DNA of 64,000 bases, from NCBI RefSeq assembly GCF_001540865.1, contig NC_033641.1, forward strand, positions 1,011,139-1,075,138. Reading direction: 5' to 3'. The notes below the pieces were generated by a model. It ran no database searches. It was not told the DNA's origin and saw only the letters and a list, made by a program, of their open reading frames with translations. How positions within the stretch are numbered: the stretch's first letter is position 1; each line of letters starts with the position of its first letter. The position numbers and the translations under genes were made by a program. Shown here piece by piece: positions 1 to 10,800 of this stretch. This DNA comes from Ananas comosus. Lineage: Eukaryota; Streptophyta; Magnoliopsida; Poales; Bromeliaceae.

Positions 1-149
1 GTAATTATCCCGTGGTTTACTGTTTACTGTTTTGTTTTTACCGATCCGATGGATAGTTTAAATGCTCTTGAAAAAGAGTTGAAAAGTGGAGGATTTTAGT
101 GATTTTTTGTTAATATGTTATGATGTTTTGTTAATTTATTAGGGATCAT

Positions 150-500
150 TGTAGAAGGAATCACCTAATTTTTACTCATATACACATAGCTATTTGTATT
201 TTAAAATTTTGTGATCTCGCACTCATACTATTGAGCTCTTGCAACAGATTATTTATCTAGATTTATATTTCATCAATTTAGAAGTAATTGATATTATCAG
301 AGCAATATTTACTATTATCGAAAATGTTGGTATTAGTCAAAGGATCTATTTCTTAGTACAAAAAACTAAGTCATACAATAAAACCAAAAATAAAAAAATA
401 AAAAATAAAAAATCTTCTTTTAGGATTTGGTTGTTAAGTATTAAATGTGATAAAGTACCTGAAAATGGGTGAAATTTGAGGTGATTCCTCTACATTTATC
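150..500. repeat. Small foldback (MITE-like) element
   Basis: The left end (about 151-175) reads TGTAGAAGGAATCACCTAAT and the right end (about 470-493) is its inverted near-copy (AGGTGATTCCTCTACA). The interior is AT-rich with no coding potential. No clear target duplication was found, so the superfamily is left open. Confidence 0.55.
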
Positions 501-1162
501 ACTGATTCAAACTTATTTTTTTAAAAACAAATTAATTGCATTGGCTAACTGATAAATTATACATTTAGGGCTAAAATAAGTGGTTTGTGCTTGTAACAAA
601 TTTGAGTGTCACAAAATTTCAAATATCACTTTTTAATGAAAAGAAAAACTCTTTTTCTTGAAGAGGAGAGGGGTGTTTAATATAGATAAGTGTCTCCCTA
701 AATGGCTTGAGATTGATTTGCACAATTTAACTACTATTCATTATTTATCCCTACTTAATCTAAGATTTAATTGGATTAAGAAAGTGCGTATTTATGATCG
801 AAAATTACTTTACCTGATTTCATCTTAGGCGAAACAAACGCACCATTCAAACTTTCTAGGATACCATATTTGATTACGACCCACTTCAGACCAAAGTCAA
901 TTATAAAAACAAAAGAGCCAGGAAAAAATAATAAAATATTAATGATAAAAAATTTTAATTTTTACATCATTCATGTGAACTTCAGATCTACTACTAAAGA
1001 AACAACTGCTTTAATCTGTACTTCACCTTTGATAAAACAAGCAGGCCCAAAGTGAAGTAGTCGTATATTTTTAATAGCTTGAGTTTGAACTTCGATAATT
1101 GAGATATGTGAACGTTGTGTCTGTATGCTCTGTTCGAACATTTTAAGTAAAGCTTTTGGAGT
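501..1162. other. AT-rich intergenic DNA, no gene seen
   Basis: Only short chance ORFs. No repeat, RNA gene or promoter that I can support. Confidence 0.6.
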
Positions 1163-2130
1163 TATAAAATAGGGTAATTTATATACACGTCTCTGCAAAT
1201 ATAGCGAATTGCAGAAATATCCCTGCAAAACGGAAACTTCATAAGTTGTCCTTACAAAAGTCCTAAGTTATACAGATATGTCCCTCTAGTTAACATTCGT
1301 TAGTGATCTGTTTATTTTTTAACAGTGGATTCGTGAAATGACTATTTTACCCTCACAAATATATCCATCCAAAAGTTTTTCTCTTTCCTTCTCTTTCTCT
1401 TCCTCTTCGGACCGTCGAAGCGGACGACGGCGGCGGCGGTGTGGGGTCGGGTTGGCCAGCGACGAAGAAGAGGGAAGAACGCCGGGGCACCGAAGCTCTA
1501 CCCGGAGCTCGTCGCCCTCAACGCCGTCCCCGCCCTCGTCGGCCTCCTCGGCCACGACATCGCCGACATCGCCGTCGACGTCGTCTCCCTCCTCACCGAC
1601 CTCACCGACGCCGACGTCGTCGGCGACCACGACGACCCCGCGCACGCCCTCGTCGCCGCCCTCGTTGACAACAACGCCCTCGAGCTTCTCGTCCAAAAAC
1701 TTGCCCGCCTTTCCGAGGCCGACCCCGACGAGGTTTTCTCCCTCGCCGGTGACGAAGAAGAGGGAAGAGGAAAAAGGAAGAAGGAAGAAGGAAGAAGAAG
1801 GGAAAAGAGGAAGAGGGAAGAGGAGAAGGAAGAGGGTTCGTCACCGTCGCCGCCGACGCCGCCGCATCTCCTCGCCGGTGACGAAGAAGAAGGAAGAGGA
1901 AGAGGAAGAAGAGGAAGAAGGATAAATACGTCAATTCACACTATAATTAATCATGGTTAAGTATTTTAACCGTAGTTAACGAAAATTTTCTAACAGATCT
2001 GGACGGCAGGAACATATCTGCATAATTTAGGACTTTTGCATGGACAACTTATGGAGTTTTCGTTTTGCAGGGATATTTTCGCAATTCACTATATTTGCAG
2101 GGACGTGTATGCAAATAATCCTATAAAATA
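1163..2130. mobile_element. Pack-MULE-type element carrying a gene fragment
   Basis: The element proper is 1172-2121 (950 bp). It is flanked by an exact 9-bp direct repeat, TATAAAATA, at 1163-1171 and 2122-2130; 9 bp is the hallmark target duplication of Mutator-like transposons. The termini are long inverted repeats. The left starts GGGTAATTTATATACACGTC, and the right arm read in reverse starts GGATTATTTGCATACACGTC; similarity continues for roughly 150 bp through blocks such as CAAATATAG, AATATCCCTGCAAAACG and CAAAAGTCCTAA. The arms are AT-rich, but the middle (about 1400-1920) is very GC-rich and holds a fragment of a cellular gene (separate entry) plus GA-rich repeats. No transposase is present, so it must be mobilised in trans. 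A gene-free relative lies at 60602-61060. Confidence 0.85.
1493..1732 (+). pseudogene. Captured exon fragment of beta-catenin-like protein 1 (CTNNBL1)
   Basis: An uninterrupted 80-codon stretch reads KLYPELVALNAVPALVGLLG at its start and ends LLVQKLARLSEADPDE. I recognise the armadillo-like core of CTNNBL1, a spliceosome-associated protein, by family knowledge; no search was run. Only this exon-sized piece is present, and GAG|GTTTTC at 1730-1738 looks like the exon's old splice donor. Nearly every third codon position is G or C, unlike the surrounding AT-rich DNA and unlike genes such as the kelch cluster. On the left it joins the repeat GACGAAGAAGAGGGAAG, which recurs near 1750 and 1879. The frame runs from about 1439 to 1960, so a chimeric peptide could be made, but nothing shows expression. 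It sits inside the MULE at 1172-2121, which explains the transfer. Confidence 0.7.
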
Positions 2131-2932
2131 ATATTATAATAATTGTTCTAAAAAATAATCATTGTAATGAAGGAAAACATGGCCTAAGCAAGGAATAAAC
2201 CACATATAATCCTATCCACTTTACACCCCATTGTTTTTTGATTTACAAAAAGGTTCCCCACCGACTTGCTTTTTTTTTGTGCCCTTTTTGAATTAAAAAA
2301 CAATTAAGCATGCCAAACAATGCATGGGATGGTGACAGCTTAAAAAGCACTTAACCCCTTTTTATTCCATTTTATTTCAAAAAGGTGTTTCATACTTTAT
2401 TTTCTTCTGTTTATAAGAAGCATCCAGATTCTATCAAGTGGATGCTGCTTAAACAGGTGGGGAAAAAAAAATTACACTCAAAAAAAAATAAAGGAAATTT
2501 GGGTAAAACAATACCAAAATGATTTTAAGATCATGGGTTAATCCAAAAGCAAGAAATTTCTCCTTTTTTCTTTAAAGATAAAATTAGAAAACTTATGGAT
2601 AAAGCCCATAAAAATATATATATTTTATATTTAAACAAAGTGAAAACTTATAAAATTTATTTGAACTATCAGTCAATGACTATTTGACTTCAAATTTTGA
2701 ATGCGTCGCTTACGTTTGCAGATTTAATTGGTATATTTCATACAATCTGTCAAGTATAAATTCATTCAAACAATAAATAATTAGCTTAAATTTCAAATTT
2801 TAAAATCAAATAAATTTAAAGATTAGCTAGTAAAATTAAAATTTTGAAAATATGATAGCTAATTCAAAATGGTCCATACTTCAAATAAGTTTTTATACGT
2901 TTTTACTTTTAAATAATATTCTATTATTCCTA
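2131..2932. repeat. AT-rich DNA with an F-family MITE (about 2630-2920)
   Basis: About 2630-2920 resembles 27005-27345, 41400-41705 and 41710-42075. All share blocks such as AAATTCATT, AATTAGCTTAAAT, ATTCAAAATGGTC and a final TTTTTACTTTTA. The rest shows poly-A/T runs and no gene. Confidence 0.5.
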
Positions 2933-3288
2933 GGGTAAACTTCAAATACCACCTCTGTAATTTCGTATTTTCTCACTTTAGTATCCTGTAATTTAAACTG
3001 TATCAATTTAGTACCATGTGGTTTCATTTTTTTCTTTTCGTCAGCTCCTTCGTTAACATTTCGTTAAATTATATATAAAAAACTTCAAATAACCCACCTA
3101 GGTTTATCAAATATTCACTTTAGTATCTTTTAGCTTTAACTTTGTCATTGATTCAACGAAAAAAACTAGTGAAGGGATAATAAAAAGAAAAAAATGAAAC
3201 CATACGATACTAAATTGATACACTTTAAAACATAGATTACTAAAATAAAAAAGTGCGAAACTATAAAGATGGTATCTGAAGTTTTTCC
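2933..3288. mobile_element. MULE-type MITE, A family, copy 1
   Basis: Terminal inverted repeat GGGTAAACTTCAAATACC at the left; the right end read in reverse is GGAAAAACTTCAGATACC. The inside carries the family's repeated phrases about TTTCGTATTTTCTCACTTTAG and GTGTATCAATTTAGTACC on both strands. Three more copies follow in this window. The target duplication is not recognisable here. Confidence 0.7.
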
Positions 3289-3815
3289 AATTTCTAATAA
3301 ACATTTTCCACCAAAGCCTCTTGCTGTAACAACTACAAAATTTTTATAAAATTATAGTTTGCTTTTAACTTTTGAAAACTTAATTTAGCTTAATTTCAAC
3401 CCCCCATGAACTGCTCTAAACATTTATCTAATATTTCTTGATGAATAACCTATCTGAGATGCTCAAATACATGAATTTTTTTAGTTAAATAAGTGAAGGT
3501 TCTTATCAATTGAATGGCTTGTGCCCTTGATAGATTTAAATAGATAAGAAATAATTTTAAATCTAACACCACATTTATCCAAATTTGGACTTTTTTTACG
3601 AAAATTTTAAAGAAGTTTTGTGAACCTTGGGAGAGGTGTAAAATTTATACCTGTATTTCGAGTGTATAACAAGAATTTTACATGAAAAAAAATAGTTGAA
3701 GGGGCCAATTTCACAATGTTCTATAGTTGAGGAGGTCTCTATATCATAAAAAAATGACCTAATATATATATATATATATAGGTCCACATGTGATCCACTT
3801 TGTTTCATTGTAAAG

Positions 3816-3868
<53 letters not shown>

Positions 3869-4620
3869 CACAAACTTTTTTCACTAAATTTGAGTTAAAG
3901 TGGGTACTAAAGCTGTGCCACTAACACCCACTAAAACCAAAACCCTAACCAATAACACTTAGCCAAGTGTCCTCTTTCCCTACTTTTTTTTTCCTAGGTG
4001 TTCTTTTCTTCATTTTTTTTTAAGGTTAAAATGTAAAGAGATCCCTCAACATACAATAGTTCAATTAAAAAAAAAAGAACTTTTAATTTCTTTTCAAAAA
4101 ACATTAAGATATTGTCAAATTTATAAGCTGTTTTATCAAATTTAATAACTTTACTCACTTTTTGGCGAATATATAGAGCAATGTTACTAGTACACTCTAA
4201 AGTGGAATGTATATCTTACATTCATTTCATTTAAAGATCATTAATTTTCTACTTATCACATCAATTTTTTTTATTTTTACTTAAAATTATTTGAATTTTT
4301 GTTAATTCTAAAATGGAATATGTAAGATCTACGTCTCTTTTTACGGCGTACAAGTAGAATTTCTCGTATAGTAATAAGGGTTTTGGGCCCTATCTCAAAT
4401 ATCCTAAAGTTGATGAGGTTTCCATACATTTTTGCCTTTCTTTTTTTTTTTTTTTTTTTGTTTTTCTCACACATCATGGTTACTTTGCTCTTTTTCCTTT
4501 TTTGCTTTTGCCCACTCACTTTACTTCCCTTTCCTTAGTGCACTAAACTTCCTCCTTTTGTGATGAGTTGAGTTTCTCTTGAATTTGCATGTACTAATAG
4601 AAGTTAGTGGAAGGTGCTTA
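3289..4620. repeat. AT-rich DNA with TA and GA microsatellites
   Basis: A TA run at about 3762-3780 and a GA run at about 3821-3866. T-rich runs at about 4262 and 4440-4459. Related blocks near 4197-4235 and 4308-4330 (GGAATGT, GTAAGATC) suggest a decayed small inverted-repeat element. No gene. Confidence 0.5.
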
Positions 4621-4654
4621 GAAACCCTCCTATATCTCACCCCTCCTTAACTAC

Positions 4655-4662
4655 TATATATA
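4655..4662 (+). promoter_or_regulatory. TATA box of the DUF761 gene
   Basis: TATATATA in the context CTACTATATATACTCATC, about 505 bp before the ATG. It would give a leader of roughly 470 nt. Two CATGCA (RY-type) words at about 4713 and 4742 lie just downstream. Confidence 0.5.
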
Positions 4663-4881
4663 CTCATCAAACACCCCAAGATCAAACTCCATGCCAAAAT
4701 ATTGCTCTTTTGCATGCAAATTAAAACCACCACCTTATATACATGCAATTGTGTAGATTTATTAGTTTTCTTCTTATGAACTCCATATCACACACCATTT
4801 TCTCTCACTAGCTTCAATCACCAACACCAACACAAAACACACTCTCAACATCTCTTATCCATCTTTCACAACTATCATTGT

Positions 4882-4918
<37 letters not shown>

Positions 4919-4985
4919 AACACACACTCATCATCTTCTTCATTTATTCACCAACTCTTTATATTCATCTTGCTTAGGTGCCATT

Positions 4986-5047
<62 letters not shown>

Positions 5048-5108
5048 AACATTCTCCTCTTCTTCATTTATTCACTAACTCATTATATTCATCTTTCATA
5101 TCTATCAT

Positions 5109-5148
<40 letters not shown>
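4882..5148 (+). repeat. Three CT tracts in the 5' leader
   Basis: CT runs at about 4882-4914, 4989-5044 and 5117-5146 precede the ATG at 5166. They are separated by two similar spacers (each with CTTCTTCATTTATTCAC), so the leader itself looks tandemly duplicated. CT/GA tracts near plant starts can bind BPC/GAGA proteins; that role is inferred. Confidence 0.75.
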
Positions 5149-5165
5149 CTATCTAAGCTTGAAAG

Positions 5166-5759
5166 ATGAGGAACAAGGCTTCTTTGTTCTTGAAGCACAT
5201 CTTCTCCGCCATCGTAGCCGCGGTGAAGGAGAAGTCGATGGCGGTGAAGAGCAAAACAAGCGCGATAAAGACGCGACTCCTCATCTTCGGGCTTCTGCGT
5301 AACAAGAAGGTCTTGATGAGTGCAATCAACCACAAAATACATGCAATAATGGGCCACGAGAAGAACAAAGACCAGGTCGCCGACGACGACCGCAACAAGG
5401 CGATCGTCATCTACAACGAAGGTGAACTCGAGTCGAGCCAATCCCCGAGCCTCGTTCGAGCCGAGTTGGTGGAGTGCGCTGCGGTCGAGGACGGCTATCC
5501 TGACCTGACGCACTCACTCTTCAGCGTGAACGACGAAGACGAGGACGAGGACAACGACGAAGAAGCGATGGCGAACACGACTGGGTCGGTTATCGATCTT
5601 GTTCGACATGCGAAGGAGGAGACCGGGTCGGAGTTCAAGCTCGAGGACGAGATCGACCACGTCGCCGACGTGTTCATTCGGAGGTTCCACAGGCAGATGA
5701 AGATGCAGAAGCTTGAGTCCTTCAAGAGATACAAAGAGATGCTTGAAAGGAGTGTGTAG
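5166..5759 (+). CDS. DUF761 domain protein
   Basis: A 197-residue single-exon protein, complete from ATG at 5166 to TAG. The first about 70 residues are basic with hydrophobic patches (SLFLKHIFSAIVAAVKEK, then KTRLLIFGLLRNKKVLM), as in many DUF761 proteins. The middle is acidic (DEDEDEDNDEE at about 122-132). The C-terminal about 35 residues (DEIDHVADVFIRRFHRQMKM to the end at RYKEMLERSV) are the DUF761 signature: a conserved Asp/Ala helix followed by FIRRF and a final YxEML. The family's function is not established; some members are called cotton-fibre-expressed or plasma-membrane-associated proteins. Codon use is GC-rich at third positions. The start is fixed by the ATG and by the family-typical MxNKA opening. 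A CT-rich leader precedes it; no neighbour is functionally linked. Confidence 0.85.
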   Translation: MRNKASLFLKHIFSAIVAAVKEKSMAVKSKTSAIKTRLLIFGLLRNKKVLMSAINHKIHAIMGHEKNKDQVADDDRNKAIVIYNEGELESSQSPSLVRAELVECAAVEDGYPDLTHSLFSVNDEDEDEDNDEEAMANTTGSVIDLVRHAKEETGSEFKLEDEIDHVADVFIRRFHRQMKMQKLESFKRYKEMLERSV

Positions 5760-5814
5760 AAGAAGGCTTTGGAGACAAGAAAATAAGTCCACCTTGATGT
5801 GTAAGCTTAGTGCA

Positions 5815-6120
5815 AGGAAGGAAGAGTCTAAAATTTCAGACACACCTTTTTTTATCGTTAGATATTGATTTTGTGGCATTTTAAGATTCAGACATAGTGG
5901 TATCCAACTACAGAAAGGAATGTACTTGAAAAGGACACATATGATCGAAATTTTGCAAGAGGCAAAAAGATTAGTATCAAACACGTACGTTATTTTTAGA
6001 CGCACGCGTTTCTACCGTTGGATGTCGATCACTTTGTGGTGCTTTATGAATCAGTTTGAGTGATATGTAATAATGAGGAAGAATGTGTTTGAAAAAAAAA
6101 AAAAAAAAAAAAAAAAAAAA
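5815..6120. repeat. Diverged tandem duplication plus poly-A downstream of the DUF761 gene
   Basis: The block at about 5836-5900 (CAGACACACC, GTTAGATATTGAT, TTTGTGGCATTTTA, CAGACATAGTG) recurs in altered form at about 5996-6065 (TAGACGCACGCG, GTTGGATGTCGAT, TTTGTGGTGCTTTA, CAGTTTGAGTG), about 160 bp apart. A 28-base A run follows at about 6092-6120. This probably includes the 3' UTR. Confidence 0.5.
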
Positions 6121-7218
6121 CATCTATAAAAGTTTTTTTTATTTTTTTGATCGGAGTAGCTTCACTGAAGTTGGTAGAATCACTCTGAGTGTAAGTTCTC
6201 TCTTGGGTGATGTTAGAGGCATGAGAAGAAGCACACTATAAAGTGGATAATTGTATCATTTTATCCTTCTTTAGTTTCCTTTTTTGTAGAATTAGGGGAG
6301 TTAAAAGAAACATATAGCACTTAATGTACCAGGAAGAAACTCTGTATATGATGATCTGAGTGTAGATTTAACAAGGAATATTGTTTTGTATTCCTATCAA
6401 AAATGTGCACAAGTTATACAATGTAAGATCTTCACGAAGTAACTAATGCAAATTGTTGATTCAGTGCTATAAGTGGGTGACATGTTCTCCAATGCTATAT
6501 GTATAGATATTTTGGCAATCAAACTGTTTCAAAAGAATGAATTATAGTTTTAAGATAATTTATCTTATTCCAAAAAAAAAAAAAGACACATTGAAGTAGC
6601 TACAATGCTCATCTATCAATTACTGCAAAATCTTTAAATAGACCCAAAAAAAAAAAGAAAAAAAAAAGAAGGAAACTCCACAAAAGATGTTCACACATGT
6701 AAACAGGGCTGTCATTGTGCACAGGATGTGGCTTAGATTAACAGCATTAGTAGAATGTCTTATCCTTATCAGATTGGAGAAATCTGCATCTCATAAAGAG
6801 TTTATCATTCCTAATCATGCTTGCAAATTTTAACAGACATTTGCTCAGTGGACAATCTTCAACCAGACCTACAACCAGACCTACGGGGAGGGTCCACCAG
6901 GTTAGTATCTAATCCACAAGCAAGGAACACTAAATCCACAACCCCAAAAATAAACCCACGGAGATCGATTTCCTAAAACCGATTACCCTAACTCGTCGGA
7001 AGTCCCGAAAATCGCACCGGTACTCACGAAGTGTCCCGAGACTCACCGACTCGCCCACAAGTCACCTGCGGCCACAAAACACAAAATGCTTGCAAATAAG
7101 GAGAAAGAGAGATCTCCACTGCCCAGCTAGAGCTTCTGCAGAAGCGCTTTTTCTCACTGAACAGAGTTCTGCAAGACAAGCATTTACAAACTTAAACTGT
7201 CAAAATCCATCAATTAGA
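6121..7218. other. Intergenic DNA; GC-richer segment at about 6860-7090 of unknown origin
   Basis: Mostly AT-rich. The segment with CCAGACCTAC twice and many CCGA/CTCG words (6868-7090) differs in composition and could be an old LTR or gene fragment; I could not identify it. No ORF of note. Confidence 0.4.
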
Positions 7219-7502
7219 TTTCCACTGCAATAGAAAGGCGCAATGAGCACATTTCAACTTTCCTTCGTAGCAAAAGCTCTAGATTATTTGTTAACCAAGC
7301 TTCTCCTCCTTATAGAAGCATATTTCCACTGCATATGAAGATGCAATGAGCACATTTCGGCTTTCCACCACAGCAAAAGCTCTATCATCTGTTTACCAAG
7401 TTTCTTATAAGAGCAAATTTCCAATGCAATAGAAAGGCGCAACGAGTACATTTCAGTTTACCACTGTAGCAAAAGCTCTAGATTATTTGTTTACCAAGCC
7501 TC
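7219..7502. repeat. Three-copy minisatellite, about 95-105 bp period
   Basis: Copies start at about 7219, 7323 and 7418, each with TTTCCA-TGCA, GAAGGCGCAA or similar, AGCACATTTC, GCAAAAGCTCTA and TGTTTACCAAG. They are diverged but colinear. The repeat lies 330-610 bp past the stop of the SAP gene (minus strand), so it may lie in or beyond its 3' UTR. Confidence 0.75.
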
Positions 7503-7827
7503 TCAATGTAGAAGCTATTCCATGAAGCAGTCGAGAATGCGCCCAAGCAATATGATCAGATTAAGGCTCCATTGGTTATTGTATGCTACTTCGTTCATGA
7601 ATTAATCTCATAAAAACACCCAAAAGAGACAACTAGAGCCCTCATTAACCACCAATATCTAATACCACCAAGGTCACTATATAACTTAGGTTGCCCCAAG
7701 AAGGATGCCGAGGACAACAGAAGTTCTAAAATTCATGGAGTTAAGCTTTGAACATATGAAACTGAGATCAGCTTCAAAAAGTATCAGCAGATGCAGTGAC
7801 TTCTCGGGCATCTATCGGTTTCTCCGA

Positions 7828-10800
7828 TTAAGCTCCTTCGTTCATCAAGCGGGTGATCAGTTCGTCCTGCGAGAATGAATACTAATTAGCCTTGCAGTAT
7901 GATGATAATAGATTTGATCTACTATAGTTGAGGAAAGTGCATTTAAAACAAAAGAATTCTACATAGAACGGCCTCACTTTACATTCTTTCAAGCTCAGAC
8001 CACTCGAGCTACAATCCAGTCATCCGACTTTAGATTATGTGGGAAAAGCAGAGGATGATGTAGAAAAAGCAGTATTAGTTTCAGTAAACTTTGGCTGGGG
8101 CATTTTGCACCATGTGGTAAAAAAGGCCTACTGATATAAGCTGCTATCGTTAGAGAGCTAGTCGAGTAGTTGTGCTTTAACATCTTAACCTGCAAGATCT
8201 AAAGATCTTAAAAGCTAAAACAAGTGAAAACATTTGTATCATCATGCACCTAAAATTGACCTATTCCTAAAGCATTATTGTGAAGTTTACTGGTAATTTC
8301 CCAGAAACCTCATGAATAATAGAATTACTGTACACAAATCTAATGAAAGGCTCTGCCTGCCACTTTCTCGACACCTAAAACTTGCCCTAAATTCAAAAGT
8401 CAGAGAAAATGTTTGCCCCAACTTTTGTAATCGTCAAATATATAAAGCAATAGATGCAGCTCTTACTTTGTTTAAATTGAAAAAGGAAACAAAAAAAAGA
8501 AAAGGAAGAATCAAATAACAGTATTGAACAAAGTTCTTGCCTTTTTTCCTCTTGTTGAGAGGCCTTTCTCCTTCAGAAGAGCGCGCAGCCGCTCCACGGT
8601 CATAGACTGAAGTGTCTGCTCTGAAAACCCCCCTAGAGTATCAAAATTTTGTAAGAAAATGTAAACTGAGGTAAGATGAGGCATAGTAATATGTAATGTA
8701 TCATTATCGCTACAGGCAAGTATTGTTAAAAAAGACAAACCGCTCTGCCGATAATCTCATACCACCCATGCCAACTATGTCGACATATTAAATGGGATGT
8801 GTGCTGAGGCGTGCCAGCGTACCAATGTGTCGTGCCATGCCAATGGCACACCGGTATGCCCCGTGCCAATGGCATGGCGAACCTTCCTCTAGTAAATACT
8901 TTTGAAAGTTATAGTTTGTATTAACCTCCATCATAAGACATTACAGTCTGTCAGCTGCATAAGTTTATCACCCAAAACAGAAAAAACCTAGGAAGCCAGT
9001 CAATTCCCATATATACCCTTGTAGTGACGAACATTCCCCTCTTCAAAGAACTTTTCCTAAAAAACCAATTCTCCCCCGTGAATTTATTACTCCCCAACTG
9101 AAGAGTATTCTCGCAAGAAGCAGAACATTTTTTGAAGTATGCCTTAAAAAATGTGGGTTTTGAAGAGGAATATTGAAATAAATGATTTTGAAGGGACTTA
9201 CTAATATTCAGAATAGATAGTCCTTTTAATAAGGAGTTACAATCATTACTATAAATATTGTCATAGAATTTACCTTGACGCGAAGAAGCAACAGCAGCAC
9301 CAGTATTGGCTCGTTTAGCTGGACTCCGTCCATCTGAATTTCTTGCACCAGATCTGACCAAAAAATTAAAATGTAGAAATTAAACATAATAAAATGTTAC
9401 CATGTAAGAAGATTAAGATAACAAAGATTTTTCTTGTAATGGCTGAGCTTTCTCAATCTGGAAATTCATTATTGATCAAGTAGAAAATAAAAATAAAAAA
9501 TTCAGGTAAATTTTAAAAGCTTCCCAATATTGAAGTCATTTTAGTAGCGGATATTTCCACTAAAAGGTAATAAGGAAACTGAATGAACGCCTTAGTTCAT
9601 TTATAGAATGGATGAAATTGTCACCTATACAGGAACTCTTGGAACAGTACAAAATCAAGAAATCTATGCTAAAAAAACATTCACAGATACAAGCACGCGC
9701 GCGCGCACAAAAGAGGGGGGGGGAGAAATATCCTCTTTTGTTGAATATGGTAATTTTATGTTCATATCCCGATACTTTAGAAGGACTGATTATTGAAGAA
9801 ATACAAAAGAACAAAAAAGCTCGTTACTATTAAGTTACATATTTTAATGATGGTGTTAATCCCCAATTGACCTTATGATAAGTCATTTGATCCACTTATG
9901 CTTACTAAGTCAAACTACTAGTTTTTGTAGAGTATTTTTCCTTCTTTTAGGAATTTATTGTCTCATTTCATTATACTCGGAGAGCTTATATACCTTAATA
10001 TTTGGTGCATAATGATTGAAGAACTTTCTGAGGCTCTTGGAAAAGTCTCTCTTTTCCTTTCAAATAGTAAATGTATAACAATGAACAAAGCCATATTCAA
10101 CTTCTTCAATTGCTCATAATAGTGATATAGTATTAATTTCTCCAATAATTTCCTTACATCATTCTCCAGTAATTCTCTCTTTCCATTCGAATCATTTTTT
10201 CAATAGTTTATGAGCCAAAAGAAGTTCAGGTCTCTTTCTTTTCTGTTCCTTGGCGTTCTTCTCTCTCTAACCTTAAATAATTCAATCTGTACTCAAATCA
10301 GTATCTAAAAGATCTGAAATAATTCAAAAAAAGTAAACTCTAGCTTCCTATCATAATTCTGGTCCCCTCAAAGGTTGTTGATAACTTGATGCGCGGACCA
10401 TCAAATATGAGGCGCGCTGATTAGTTCACACAAACGCCCCAAGGCACCACCACTACATAGTAGCACTGTGGAGGTCACATATGGGAAACCAAAAGCATTG
10501 CTCAATAAAAAATATGAGGCCGGAATCATTCTAAATCAATAACAACATATCACCGATCTATTTCTTATCATGAAAAGTATCTATAAAACTTAAAACCTAG
10601 TTAGAGAAAATACATGATGTGTCAATTAAAGGAAAATATTCATTTTTAATTGCGCTACATACAATAAAAGCACATCAACAAACATTGAGCATACTTCAGT
10701 ATTTTCTAACCATTACCTAAACAAGAAATCAATTGTTCAACACAGACAATCCTCTGAGGCCTTGTTCTAAACAGATAAGATATCGGCATCAAAGCCAAAG

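Noticed and set aside
1338..1925. Ser/Thr/Pro-rich ORF in the Pack-MULE
   Set aside because: Alternative frame of the GC-rich core; the frame at 1439-1960 alone gives a recognisable protein.
2924..3297. 9-bp target duplication for A-family copy 1
   Set aside because: TTATTCCTA versus AATTTCTAA agree in four positions only.
4880..5302. Long plus-strand ORF of Leu-Ser repeats over the DUF761 leader
   Set aside because: It is translation of CT microsatellites; there is no ATG start and it overlaps the real gene in another frame.
7219..7502. Possible CRISPR-like array
   Set aside because: Three diverged repeats of about 100 bp without unique spacers, in a plant genome.
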